Shown piece after piece: positions 30,360 to 38,660 of a DNA stretch of 64,000 nt. The first letter of the stretch is position 1; each line of letters opens with the position of its first letter. The stretch comes from Perlucidibaca aquatica (lineage in GTDB: Bacteria; Pseudomonadota; Gammaproteobacteria; Pseudomonadales; Moraxellaceae): assembly GCF_001676655.1 (NCBI RefSeq), contig NZ_LZDB01000001.1, positions 310,001 to 374,000 of the forward strand, read 5' to 3'. The notes beneath the pieces are model-generated. The model was not told where the DNA came from. It did no database searches and saw nothing but the letters and a program-made list of their open reading frames with translations. Made by a program: the position numbers and the translations under genes.

Positions 30360-32177
30360 ATGCCAGCTTATAAGGCCCCCTTACGCGACGTACGCTTCTT
30401 GATGAACGAAGTGTTCGACTACCCAACGCATTACGCCAACCTGCCCGGTGGCGAAGATGCTACGCCAGATCTGATCGATGCCATTCTGGATGAGTGTGCC
30501 AAGTACTGTGAAGAAGTGCTCGCGCCCATCAACCAGTCCGGCGACCAAGAAGGCTGCCACTTTGAAGACGGTGTTGTCACCACGCCAAAGGGCTTCAAAG
30601 AAGCCTACGACCAGTATGTTGCTGGCGGCTGGCAGGGTCTGAACTACCCAACCGAATTCGGCGGCCAAGGCCTGCCCATGTCCTTGGCGCTGCTCAAGGC
30701 AGAAATGATGGGTACGGCCAACTGGTCGTTCACCATGTACCCTGGCCTGTCGCTGGGCTGCATGAACACCATCATGCTGCACGGCACAGAAGAACAGAAA
30801 GCTGTTTACATGCCACCACTGGTGGAAGGCCGTTGGTTAGGCACCATGTGCTTAACCGAGCCACAGTGCGGTACTGACTTGGGTCAGGTAAAAACTAAGG
30901 CCGAAGCTCAGGCTGATGGCAGCTATAAGCTCTACGGCACAAAGATTTTCATCTCTGCCGGTGAGCATGATCTGTCGGAAAACATCGTTCACATCGTTCT
31001 GGCTCGCTTACCGGATGCGCCTGCGGGTACTCGCGGTATCTCCTTGTTCATCGTGCCAAAGTTCAACGTAAATGCTGACGGCAGCCTCGGTGAGCGCAAC
31101 CCGGTGAAGGCCGGCTCGATTGAGCACAAGATGGGCATTCACGCTAACGCCACCTGTGTATTGAACTTCGACGGCGCTTCGGCCTACCTGATTGGCCCAG
31201 CCAACAAGGGCCTGGAGTGCATGTTCACGTTCATGAACACCGCTCGTATCGGTACTGCAGTACAAGGTGTTGCACATGCTGAGCAGTCTTTCCAAGGCGC
31301 ATTGCCTTATGCCAAAGAGCGTCGTTCCATGCGCGCCCTGTCCGGCAAGAAAGAGCCTAACCAGCCCGCAGACGCTTTGATTCACCACGGCGACGTTCGT
31401 CGCATGTTGTTGACTCAGAAAGCTATCGCTGAAGGCGGTCGTGCCATGATTTATTTCGCCGCACAGCTCGCCGACAACATGGCCGTAGGCATCACCAACG
31501 GCGACAAAGAAACCTACGACTTCTGGGATGACAAGCTCGGCTTCTACACTCCTATTCTCAAGGGTGTGTTGACCGAACTCGGCCTAGAAGCAGCCAACCT
31601 CGGCATGCAAGTCTTCGGTGGCCACGGCTACATCCAAGAACACGGCATGGAACAGGTTGCCCGTGATGCCCGTATTGCCACGCTGTATGAAGGCACCACA
31701 GGCATCCAAGCGCTCGACCTGCTCGGTCGTAAAGTGCTGTTGTCGTCTAAGGGCAAGGCTGTGCGCGACTTCACCGCGGACATCGCCAAGTTCTGCCGTG
31801 ACCACGTAGGCAACAAGGAAATGCGTCCCTATGTTTGGGAGCTGACCAAGATCGCCACGCAATGGAACTACCTGACCGTGCGCATCATGCTGCAAGCACG
31901 CAAAGACCGTGACCTCGTTGGCACCGCCGCTAATGACTTCCTGATGTACTCGGGCTACGCCATGCTCGCTTACTTCTGGGCGAAAATGGCCGCAGTGGCT
32001 TTCGAGAAGCTCGAGAAGGGCGGCAATGAAGAGCCCGCGTTCTACCGTGCCAAGGTACAAACCGCTGAGTTCTACTTCGAACGCCTGCTGCCACGTGCCA
32101 AGGGCCATGCCGACAGCATGCTGAAGCCGACCAAGTCGGTCATGCAGATGGATGCTGAGCACTTCAACTTCGGCTAA
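30360..32177 (+). CDS. Acyl-CoA dehydrogenase, large DmdC/FadE-like type
   Basis: This 605-residue acyl-CoA dehydrogenase belongs to the longer class that has an extra N-terminal helix (YKAPLRDVRFLMNEVFDY) and a C-terminal extension of about 130 residues. This class includes 3-methylmercaptopropionyl-CoA dehydrogenase DmdC and several FadE proteins. The FAD-domain motif MCLTEPQCGTDLG is present. The catalytic glutamate is Glu444 in LYEGTTGIQALDLLGRK. The substrate cannot be fixed from sequence: DMSP-derived thioesters and ordinary fatty acyl-CoA are both possible. No other dmd gene is near. It is monocistronic with a strong terminator. Confidence 0.92.
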   Translation: MPAYKAPLRDVRFLMNEVFDYPTHYANLPGGEDATPDLIDAILDECAKYCEEVLAPINQSGDQEGCHFEDGVVTTPKGFKEAYDQYVAGGWQGLNYPTEFGGQGLPMSLALLKAEMMGTANWSFTMYPGLSLGCMNTIMLHGTEEQKAVYMPPLVEGRWLGTMCLTEPQCGTDLGQVKTKAEAQADGSYKLYGTKIFISAGEHDLSENIVHIVLARLPDAPAGTRGISLFIVPKFNVNADGSLGERNPVKAGSIEHKMGIHANATCVLNFDGASAYLIGPANKGLECMFTFMNTARIGTAVQGVAHAEQSFQGALPYAKERRSMRALSGKKEPNQPADALIHHGDVRRMLLTQKAIAEGGRAMIYFAAQLADNMAVGITNGDKETYDFWDDKLGFYTPILKGVLTELGLEAANLGMQVFGGHGYIQEHGMEQVARDARIATLYEGTTGIQALDLLGRKVLLSSKGKAVRDFTADIAKFCRDHVGNKEMRPYVWELTKIATQWNYLTVRIMLQARKDRDLVGTAANDFLMYSGYAMLAYFWAKMAAVAFEKLEKGGNEEPAFYRAKVQTAEFYFERLLPRAKGHADSMLKPTKSVMQMDAEHFNFG

Positions 32178-32196
32178 GCCTGAGTGATGTGAACCG

Positions 32197-32230
32197 AAAG
32201 CCCTCGTTGCCTGCAACGGGGGCTTTTTGT
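32197..32230 (+). terminator. Intrinsic terminator after the acyl-CoA dehydrogenase gene
   Basis: The stem AAAGCCC-CGTTG/CAACG-GGGCTTT around a 4-base loop is followed by TTTTT. It lies 20 bases after the stop codon at 32177. Confidence 0.9.
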
Positions 32231-32285
32231 TTTCACCCTTGCCCGCATCGCAGTGCTAGCATCCAAGCTTAATTAGGAGCTGATT

Positions 32286-33365
32286 ATGTTGCGCGAGTCT
32301 TCCTTGTGGGCGCGTTTGCCGCTGTTGTTGGGCCTGAGTGCCTTAACCTACCTCACCTACGCCATTCTCAGTCCGTTTCTCATTCCCGTTGCCTGGGCCG
32401 CCATCCTGGCCTTTGTGACTTGGCCTCTTCGAACGCGCCTATTAAGCCTTTTCGGTGGACGCGTTAATTTAACGGCAGCGGTGATGACGTTTATTCTGGC
32501 CGCCACATTGATCGGCCCTCTGGCTTGGTTGCTAGTGGTGTTGCAAAGCGAGCTGCGCACGCTCTATGGCCTTGCGGCGGAGTTTATCGCTCGCGATACG
32601 CTGCCCATTCCGCCTTTTCTACAACTGCATTTCCCCGCGTTAGCAAACGAGTTAACGCGTTTATGGAGTGTCGCGCACGAAGATCCCGCGGCCATGCGCG
32701 GCAGCTTGCAGAGTGTGCTCAACATGGGCTTTGCCCAGTTTGGACTGGTCGCTGGTGGTATTGGCCGAAACTTAGCAAAGTTCACCTTCACCTTATTTGC
32801 GCTGTTCTTCTTTTTCCGCGATGGCCCAGCGGTATTGGGGCAATTACGCCAAGCCTTAGCGCACATGACGCAGAAGCAAGGGGAGCGTTACTTACTGGCC
32901 GCCGGCAATATGACGCGCGCCGTGGTGTTTGGCATTGTCTTAACCGCTTTAGGTCAGTGCACTTTGGCCGGTATTGGCTATGCCGTGGCTGGCGCACCCA
33001 ACCCTGTGTTTCTGACCCTCGTCACTTTCGTGATTGCCCTTGTACCGTTCGGCACCCCGTTTGCGTGGGGCGGCGTGGCGCTGTGGCTATTCGCCAACGG
33101 TCAAACCTTTGAGGCCTTGGGCTTGGTACTTTGGGGCGTGTTTGTGGTGAGCTGGATCGACAATATTGTGCGTCCGTTAGTGATCTCTAACGCCACGCAT
33201 ATCTCATTCTTGCTGGTGATGTTTGGTGTGCTTGGCGGCCTGGCCAGTTTCGGCATGATCGGGCTGTTTCTGGGCCCGGTGATTTTGGCTGTTGTGGTGG
33301 CGATTTGGCAGGAATGGTTGGCGCAACCCGTGCTGTCCCCGCCAGTCGATACGAAAACCGACTGA
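32286..33365 (+). CDS. AI-2E family transporter (UPF0118)
   Basis: This 359-residue polytopic membrane protein is of the AI-2E/UPF0118 family (PerM, TqsA, YdiK relatives). It has about seven or eight membrane helices, beginning LLGLSALTYLTYAILSPFLI. The conserved FFRDG segment is present, as is VSWIDNIVRPLVISNATHI near the C-terminal helices. The family is linked to export of autoinducer-2 in one case and to Na+/H+ or solute transport in others, so the substrate is open. AGGAG lies 6 bases before the ATG. It is convergent with arsM. Confidence 0.88.
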   Translation: MLRESSLWARLPLLLGLSALTYLTYAILSPFLIPVAWAAILAFVTWPLRTRLLSLFGGRVNLTAAVMTFILAATLIGPLAWLLVVLQSELRTLYGLAAEFIARDTLPIPPFLQLHFPALANELTRLWSVAHEDPAAMRGSLQSVLNMGFAQFGLVAGGIGRNLAKFTFTLFALFFFFRDGPAVLGQLRQALAHMTQKQGERYLLAAGNMTRAVVFGIVLTALGQCTLAGIGYAVAGAPNPVFLTLVTFVIALVPFGTPFAWGGVALWLFANGQTFEALGLVLWGVFVVSWIDNIVRPLVISNATHISFLLVMFGVLGGLASFGMIGLFLGPVILAVVVAIWQEWLAQPVLSPPVDTKTD

Positions 33366-33382
33366 CGAGGCTCAGACATGGC

Positions 33383-34426
33383 TTAACAGCAAGCGCCGCC
33401 TGCGTTGGATGCAGCGGTGCTGCTGTCATACGGTAATGACTTACCGCAACCTTCGAAAATCCCATAGTGCCGACTGAAGTCGCCGATAAACGTGAAATGC
33501 TCACGGAAACGAGTGTCGTGCAGCATGCGCCACGTGTTGCCACAAACAGAGAAGACTTTCCCCGTTTCAATGCTGTGGTGCTTATCAAGCACAAACACAT
33601 CCGGACATTCCGGTACTGTGCCGTGATAAATCACCGCCTGACCGTACTCTTCACAATCCGGCTCTAATTCAGGCAGCTTAAATAAGCGGTAGGTCGCCGA
33701 GTAAAATTTGACGTTACCGCACTTGGCCTTCAGCGCTGGATCGGTAATTTCAATGGGCAGATCTTCTACTAAGCGGGGGTCGGCAAATCCATGCTTTTTG
33801 GCCAGGCTCAAGAAGTCGTTCCAATACAGCGCACCGCTCAAGCATTCCCCGTAAAGCAGCGGATCCGCGACCATCTCAGCAGGCACACGGCGATCTGCAT
33901 AGATGTCTGAGAAGTAGAGCTCACCCCCGGTTTTCAACAGGCGATAGGCCTCGCGTAACACCGCGTCTTTGTCTGGCGACAAGTTGATCACGCAGTTGGA
34001 AACAATCACGTCAAAGCGCTCATCCTCTAGGCCCAGCGCATCTAGACGCTCAATAAATCCCTCTTTAAAGCTCACATTCGCGTAGCCAAAGCGCTCGGCA
34101 TGCCAATCCAAGGTGCTGGTCGCGACGTCGAGTTGTTCGCGGGTCATGTCTACTCCAAGCACATGTCCGCTGGGGCCAGCCATTTGCGCCAGAACATACA
34201 CATCCCGCCCGGAGCCGGAGCCCAAATCGAGGATTTGGCAACCTTGCAGCTTGGGTGGGCAAACCAGTCCGCAGCCGTAATAGCGCATCATCACTTCATC
34301 ATGCACGTTAGACAGCAGTGGCTTCAGCCACGCAGGCATGGACGAGGCGTCGCAACACGCTGAGGTCTTTAAGTCGGCCGTGCTTTGTAGCTGCTTGCCG
34401 TAATAGTCTTGAACCAGTTCATGCAT
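33383..34426 (-). CDS. arsM: Arsenite S-adenosylmethionine methyltransferase ArsM
   Basis: ArsM methylates trivalent arsenic stepwise to mono-, di- and trimethyl species. In arsenosugar producers it supplies the dimethylarsenical used by ArsS. The 347-residue protein has SAM motif I LDLGSGSGRDVYVL at about residues 67-79. Cys145 (IVSNCVINL) and Cys195 (GECLSGALYW) are 50 residues apart, exactly the spacing of the As-binding Cys174 and Cys224 in the algal enzyme as I recall it. Cys24-Cys25 near the N-terminus could supply the third ligand. The protein also ends in Cys-Cys. It is the last gene of the six-gene minus-strand cluster, with 25 bases between it and the DUF3047 gene. Confidence 0.92.
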   Translation of the reverse strand: MHELVQDYYGKQLQSTADLKTSACCDASSMPAWLKPLLSNVHDEVMMRYYGCGLVCPPKLQGCQILDLGSGSGRDVYVLAQMAGPSGHVLGVDMTREQLDVATSTLDWHAERFGYANVSFKEGFIERLDALGLEDERFDVIVSNCVINLSPDKDAVLREAYRLLKTGGELYFSDIYADRRVPAEMVADPLLYGECLSGALYWNDFLSLAKKHGFADPRLVEDLPIEITDPALKAKCGNVKFYSATYRLFKLPELEPDCEEYGQAVIYHGTVPECPDVFVLDKHHSIETGKVFSVCGNTWRMLHDTRFREHFTFIGDFSRHYGIFEGCGKSLPYDSSTAASNAGGACC

Positions 34427-34451
34427 CGCTAATTTTCCTTTCTCTTAAACC

Positions 34452-35177
34452 TTAATTCGAACTGCACTGATCTGCGCTCGCCACAAAACGCGGCTCTTGA
34501 TACCAAGCCTCGGCGGTGCTTTTCGTGTTATCGGTGTCCGTCGCAATGGCCAGCCCCACTACATCCGGCGCAGGGCTGCCAAATGCGGCTACGTAGTCCT
34601 GTTTTACATTGCGGACTTCGGTTTGCCATTGCCCGGCCTTGCTGTTGCCGGACTGCAAAACAATGAGGCGGGTGCGGTCGGTGTAGGCGTTAGCACGCAT
34701 CGTGCCGATGGCGTATTTGTTGTCCCACACGTAGTTCAACGCCGCCGTGGGAATTTCAGCGCCGTAAAGTGACTTGGCTAATTTGATTTTCACGCGATCG
34801 GAAAAGGCCAGCTGACTCGCCGGCACATCGTAGAAAACATATAGACGCGCGGCATAGTCATCGCCCGCCTTGGTGCTTAGGTCCGCTTTCGCCACGCTGA
34901 CTTTCACCTTCCATCGCCAACAGAGCAGGGGGGTCTTGTCGAGATCAACGCGCTGCTTACGAATGACACCGGCCATGCTGTTATTGGCCACCGCATGCAA
35001 TACGGCGGATTCTGGCTCGGCCAATAGCTTGAACTGCGTGGCCGCTACTTTTTCGTTGATACGAAAGAGCTTCCAGCCTTCGGGCAATCCATCCGCGCCG
35101 GCCTTAAAGCTCGCGTGGGCGAGGGGCGGGCAGATCAATGCCGCTGCCAGTATCAGCCTAGTGAGGCTCGTCATCAT
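34452..35177 (-). CDS. DUF3047 exported protein in the arsenosugar cluster
   Basis: This 241-residue protein has a signal peptide (RLILAAALICPPLAHASF, cleavage near residue 22-24). It contains the DUF3047 signature: LCWRWKVK, followed by KAGDDYAARLYVFYD and ALNYVWDN. The function of DUF3047 is unknown. The start codon overlaps the end of the upstream glycosyltransferase gene (ATGATGA), so it is translationally coupled to the arsenosugar genes. GGAG precedes the ATG at 35177 by 8 bases. Its location implies a periplasmic step or binding role linked to the product, which is inference from context only. Confidence 0.82.
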   Translation of the reverse strand: MMTSLTRLILAAALICPPLAHASFKAGADGLPEGWKLFRINEKVAATQFKLLAEPESAVLHAVANNSMAGVIRKQRVDLDKTPLLCWRWKVKVSVAKADLSTKAGDDYAARLYVFYDVPASQLAFSDRVKIKLAKSLYGAEIPTAALNYVWDNKYAIGTMRANAYTDRTRLIVLQSGNSKAGQWQTEVRNVKQDYVAAFGSPAPDVVGLAIATDTDNTKSTAEAWYQEPRFVASADQCSSN

Positions 35178-35803
35178 CCTGTTTGCTCCACAAGCGCTCT
35201 AGGGCGCGGCCAGTCTTGAGGGAGATAGATAAGGTCTTCGTAGCTATCAATATCGGCTAGGGCGGGGCCTTGCCAGACCTTCCAGCCTAAGCGCTGCATT
35301 CGGCCTAAAGTGACGGGCAACACCTCCGCTGTACTCCACGGCATCTCGTGGAAAAAACCTGGCTGGCAGTGCTTTAGACCCATCAGGGTGTAGCCACCAT
35401 CCAGTGCCGGGTAAATCACGGCATCGTGATGGCGCAACTGTTGCGCCGCGAGTTGCAACCGTTCTGAAGTGAGCGCTGGGCAATCACTGCCGATCACTAG
35501 CACGCCGTCATGCTGACAGAGCTCCTGCTTTACCAGTACAGCGAGTCGGTCGCCTAAATCCCCCTCAACCTGATCGCGAAGATGCACTCCGGCCTGCTCA
35601 GTTAACTCACGCAGCAAGGGATGCTGCGTGGGCGTGCCATAAAGCGTTACCGTTAGGCCTGTGCTCACTGCCGTCTGCAGCGTATGACGCAGGAGTTGTT
35701 CTGCCACCGCAGCAGCGGCCTCGTCGCCCACCGTACGTGCTAGACGCGTTTTGGCGAGTCCGGGCAAGGGTGCTTTCGCCACGATGGCTAGTGCAATTTT
35801 CAT
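35174..35803 (-). CDS. TIGR04282-type arsenosugar glycosyltransferase/nucleotidyltransferase
   Basis: This 209-residue protein has the GT-A/nucleotidyltransferase-like fold of the TIGR04282 family, which is found in arsenosugar clusters. It starts MKIALAIVAKAPLPGLAKTR, where the KxPxxGxxKTR pattern is the nucleotide-binding loop. VLVIGSDCPAL and YPALDGGYTLMGL follow, with the conserved aspartates. The frame extends 46 codons upstream into the neighbouring gene. The ATG at 35803 overlaps the TIGR04283 stop by 4 bases and gives the correct N-terminus. It probably activates or transfers a sugar for the arsenosugar pathway, but the exact reaction is not known to me. Confidence 0.87.
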   Translation of the reverse strand: MKIALAIVAKAPLPGLAKTRLARTVGDEAAAAVAEQLLRHTLQTAVSTGLTVTLYGTPTQHPLLRELTEQAGVHLRDQVEGDLGDRLAVLVKQELCQHDGVLVIGSDCPALTSERLQLAAQQLRHHDAVIYPALDGGYTLMGLKHCQPGFFHEMPWSTAEVLPVTLGRMQRLGWKVWQGPALADIDSYEDLIYLPQDWPRPRALVEQTG

Positions 35804-36492
35804 CGATAAGCCTTTGCCAACACGCTGGCTGGAACGCCGCGCCAGTAGCGATAGCGCAGGCTCCACATCAACCAGATGGTTCGCCAGACGCCAAAGCGCT
35901 CCCAGCGCCGCCCCGATGTGGTGACGCTTTGCTGCATACACACGGGTTTAGCGAGCTTTTTGGCGCGCAGGCAAATTTCCACGTCTTCCATCAAGGGCTG
36001 CAACGGAAACTTCCCGACGCGGTAGAACAGGTCGCGAGAAAAAAACTGGGCCTGATCTCCGGTCGATACTTGGCTCCAACGTGAGCGCCTGTTGATAAAC
36101 CACGCGATGATTGGAAATAGGGCTGATCGACCCTCAATACGCACATCAAAATGCCCCCAGGCCTCAGGCTTGTCTGTAAGCAACTGCTTTAATGCACTGA
36201 GCGCGCTGTCGTCGAGCCGAGTATCGGCATGAAGAAACAAAAACGTTGGGCCACGCGCATGCACTGCGCCCTGGTTCATTTGTCGGGCTCGCCCCTTAGC
36301 GGAGGTCAGCACGCTATCTGCCAAGTCACTCGCTAGAGCCACCGTTTCGTCGTGGCTGCCACCGTCCACCACAATGACTTCAACGCCTTGTCTGCGCCAA
36401 GGCTGCACAGGGCTCAACGTGTGCGCCAACTGCGATGCTTCGTTTAGTGTCGGCACAATAATACTCAGCCAAGGCACGCCAGCGCTTTTCAT
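35800..36492 (-). CDS. TIGR04283-type arsenosugar family-2 glycosyltransferase
   Basis: This is a GT2-fold glycosyltransferase of 230 residues. The nucleotide-sugar site is seen as LSIIVPTLNEA near the N-terminus, VIVVDGGSHDET, and the DXD-like FLFLHADTRLD. The TIGR04283 family is defined by association with arsM/arsS-type clusters, which is the context here. The ATG at 36492 follows the oxidoreductase stop by one base; an in-frame extension to 36573 would run into that gene. No membrane helix is obvious, so it is probably cytoplasmic or peripheral. Confidence 0.88.
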   Translation of the reverse strand: MKSAGVPWLSIIVPTLNEASQLAHTLSPVQPWRRQGVEVIVVDGGSHDETVALASDLADSVLTSAKGRARQMNQGAVHARGPTFLFLHADTRLDDSALSALKQLLTDKPEAWGHFDVRIEGRSALFPIIAWFINRRSRWSQVSTGDQAQFFSRDLFYRVGKFPLQPLMEDVEICLRAKKLAKPVCMQQSVTTSGRRWERFGVWRTIWLMWSLRYRYWRGVPASVLAKAYR

Positions 36493-36493
36493 C

Positions 36494-38632
36494 TCACTCA
36501 CCCCGTTGCCAGCGGTGATAGCGTTCTGCCCAACGCAATGCCGCCTGCGGGGCATGGGCTTTTTGCCACTCACCGGCCACGTACTTAGCCGCTTCAGACC
36601 ATGTCGGATAAGGATGTATCGTGCCTAAAATCTTTTTCAGGCCTAGCCCGTGCTTCATCGCTAAAGTGAACTCAGCCAACATTTCCCCTGCATGGGCAGC
36701 AACAATCGTAGCGCCTAGAATGGTGTCCTTACCCGGCACAGTCAGCACTTCCACAAAGCCTTCACGCTCATCGGCGGTGATGGCGCGGTCCAGCTCTTCT
36801 AACTCGAAGCGGGTCGACTCAAAAGCAATACCCTGAGCTCGAGCCTCCTGTTGGTTTAGCCCCACCCGTGCAACCTCTGGGTGAGTAAAGGTCACGGCTG
36901 GAATCACGCGGTAATCCGCTTTAAAGCGCTTGAACAGGCCGAACAAGCCATTTACGGCGGCATACCACGCCTGATGCGCCGCAACATGCGTGAATTGGTA
37001 GGGACCGACCACATCGCCACAGGCATAAATATTGGGATAGCGGGTCTGCAAGTACTCGTTTGTGGCGACGGTGCCCTGCGCTGTCAGCGGGATATCCAAG
37101 GTCTCTAAGCCAAAACCCTTGGTTCTTGCGGTACGCCCAATGGCGAGAAGAAGGAAGTCAAAATGAATCGTCTCTGTCTCACCACCGTGCTGAACCCAGA
37201 GTCGCTGCTGCGCACCTTCTCGCTCGGCCGACATCGCTTGAGCATTCAATAACACGCGTACACCCGAAGATTGCAGTGTGCTTAAGACCACGTCGCCAAC
37301 GCTGGCATCTTCACGGGGAAGGAGGCGCTTATTACGGCCCACCAGGGTCACTTTAAGCCCTAGCTCCGCCATGGCTTGCGCGAGCTCACAGGCTATCGGC
37401 CCGCCGCCTAATACGGCGACTTCCCGAGGGCTACCGCGCAGTGACCACAGGGTGTCTGAAGTAACATAGGTCACTTGATCAAGGCCGGGCAAGTCTGGAA
37501 TCGTGGGCGACGCTCCCGTCGCAATGACAATACTTTTCGTGGTCAGCGTTTGACCGTTTACCTTAACGCTCCAAGGCGATGTGATTTCAGCATGCCCTTT
37601 TAGCACCTCTACACCTAAGCCGGTGTAGCGCTCTACAGAGTCATGTGGCGCGACTTGAGCGATCACACGCTGAACACGCTCCATCACACCGCTAAAATCC
37701 ACCTCTGCCGTGACTGAGCTCAGTCCCAGTGTGCTGGCATGGCGTGCGTCGCGCATCAGTGACGCTGTTCGTATCAACGCCTTTGAGGGCACACAGCCAT
37801 AGTTCAAACAGTCGCCGCCCATTTCATGGGCCTCGATTAACGTCACCTTGGCTTTGGTGGCTGCGCCAATATAGGTAGATACCAAGCCACCGGCACCGGC
37901 GCCAATGGCAATCAAATTGCGATCAAATCGTTGGGGTTTGCTCCACGGCTTATAGAGCTGATAGCGCTCCCACAGGGACACGCACCAAGCTCCTAAAAAG
38001 GGAAACAATGCCAGTAAAGCGATGGAAGCAACCACCTCAGGGCTGAGAATGCCCTGGACACTGGTAATAGTGGCTAATTGGGTGCCTGCATTCACATAGA
38101 TCAACGTTCCCGGCAACATGCCGAGCTGACTAACCCAGTAAAACCGCAGCGGGGGCATGCGCGTCAGGCCCATGACCAGGTTAATCAACATGAAGGGAAA
38201 TAACGGGACTAGCCGTAAGGTGAACAAGTAGCGAGCGCCGCGCTTTTCTACGCCTTCATGTATGGCTGCAAGCTTCGCTCCAAAGTGTTTACCCACCCAG
38301 TCCGCCAATAGATGACGTGACGCTAAAAAGGCGAGTGTCGCGCCTAATGACGAGGCAAATGACACCAGCACCGTACCCACGGTGATGCCAAATAAGGCGC
38401 CTGCCGCCAAGGTCATGATTGCCGCACCGGGCAACGACAACGCGGTCACAGCCACATAGGCAGCGAAGAACATGGCCAACGACGCCACCGGATTGCTCTC
38501 ATACCCCGTCAATAGCTCGGCACGTGACGCCTGTAGGTTTGCCAATGTCAGCTCATGATGTAGCCCTAGGCCGAAAAACAGGCCAAAGGCAGTAGCAATG
38601 AGTGCTGCGGTGAACATTTTAGAGCGTGTCAT
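36494..38632 (-). CDS. VTT/TVP38 membrane domain fused to MerA-like disulfide oxidoreductase
   Basis: This 712-residue fusion has two parts. Residues 1-225 form a TVP38/TMEM64 (VTT, DedA-like) membrane domain with about five helices and the family motif region LRLVPLFPFMLINLVMG (139-155). Residues 240-712 are a class I pyridine nucleotide-disulfide oxidoreductase. The FAD motif GAGAGG is at 244-249 and the redox-active CLNYGC at 275-280, followed by VPSKALIR. It lacks the N-terminal HMA domain and the C-terminal vicinal cysteines of mercuric reductase, so Hg(II) reduction is unlikely. It lies between arsS and the glycosyltransferases, which suggests a redox or membrane step in arsenical handling. 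Confidence 0.9.
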   Translation of the reverse strand: MTRSKMFTAALIATAFGLFFGLGLHHELTLANLQASRAELLTGYESNPVASLAMFFAAYVAVTALSLPGAAIMTLAAGALFGITVGTVLVSFASSLGATLAFLASRHLLADWVGKHFGAKLAAIHEGVEKRGARYLFTLRLVPLFPFMLINLVMGLTRMPPLRFYWVSQLGMLPGTLIYVNAGTQLATITSVQGILSPEVVASIALLALFPFLGAWCVSLWERYQLYKPWSKPQRFDRNLIAIGAGAGGLVSTYIGAATKAKVTLIEAHEMGGDCLNYGCVPSKALIRTASLMRDARHASTLGLSSVTAEVDFSGVMERVQRVIAQVAPHDSVERYTGLGVEVLKGHAEITSPWSVKVNGQTLTTKSIVIATGASPTIPDLPGLDQVTYVTSDTLWSLRGSPREVAVLGGGPIACELAQAMAELGLKVTLVGRNKRLLPREDASVGDVVLSTLQSSGVRVLLNAQAMSAEREGAQQRLWVQHGGETETIHFDFLLLAIGRTARTKGFGLETLDIPLTAQGTVATNEYLQTRYPNIYACGDVVGPYQFTHVAAHQAWYAAVNGLFGLFKRFKADYRVIPAVTFTHPEVARVGLNQQEARAQGIAFESTRFELEELDRAITADEREGFVEVLTVPGKDTILGATIVAAHAGEMLAEFTLAMKHGLGLKKILGTIHPYPTWSEAAKYVAGEWQKAHAPQAALRWAERYHRWQRGE

Positions 38633-38660
38633 GTGGCGTCCTTGTTGGTAAAAATTGATC

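Noticed and set aside
36494..38632. Mercuric reductase (MerA)
   Set aside because: The oxidoreductase part is MerA-like, but the HMA domain and the C-terminal vicinal cysteines are missing, and no other mer gene is present.
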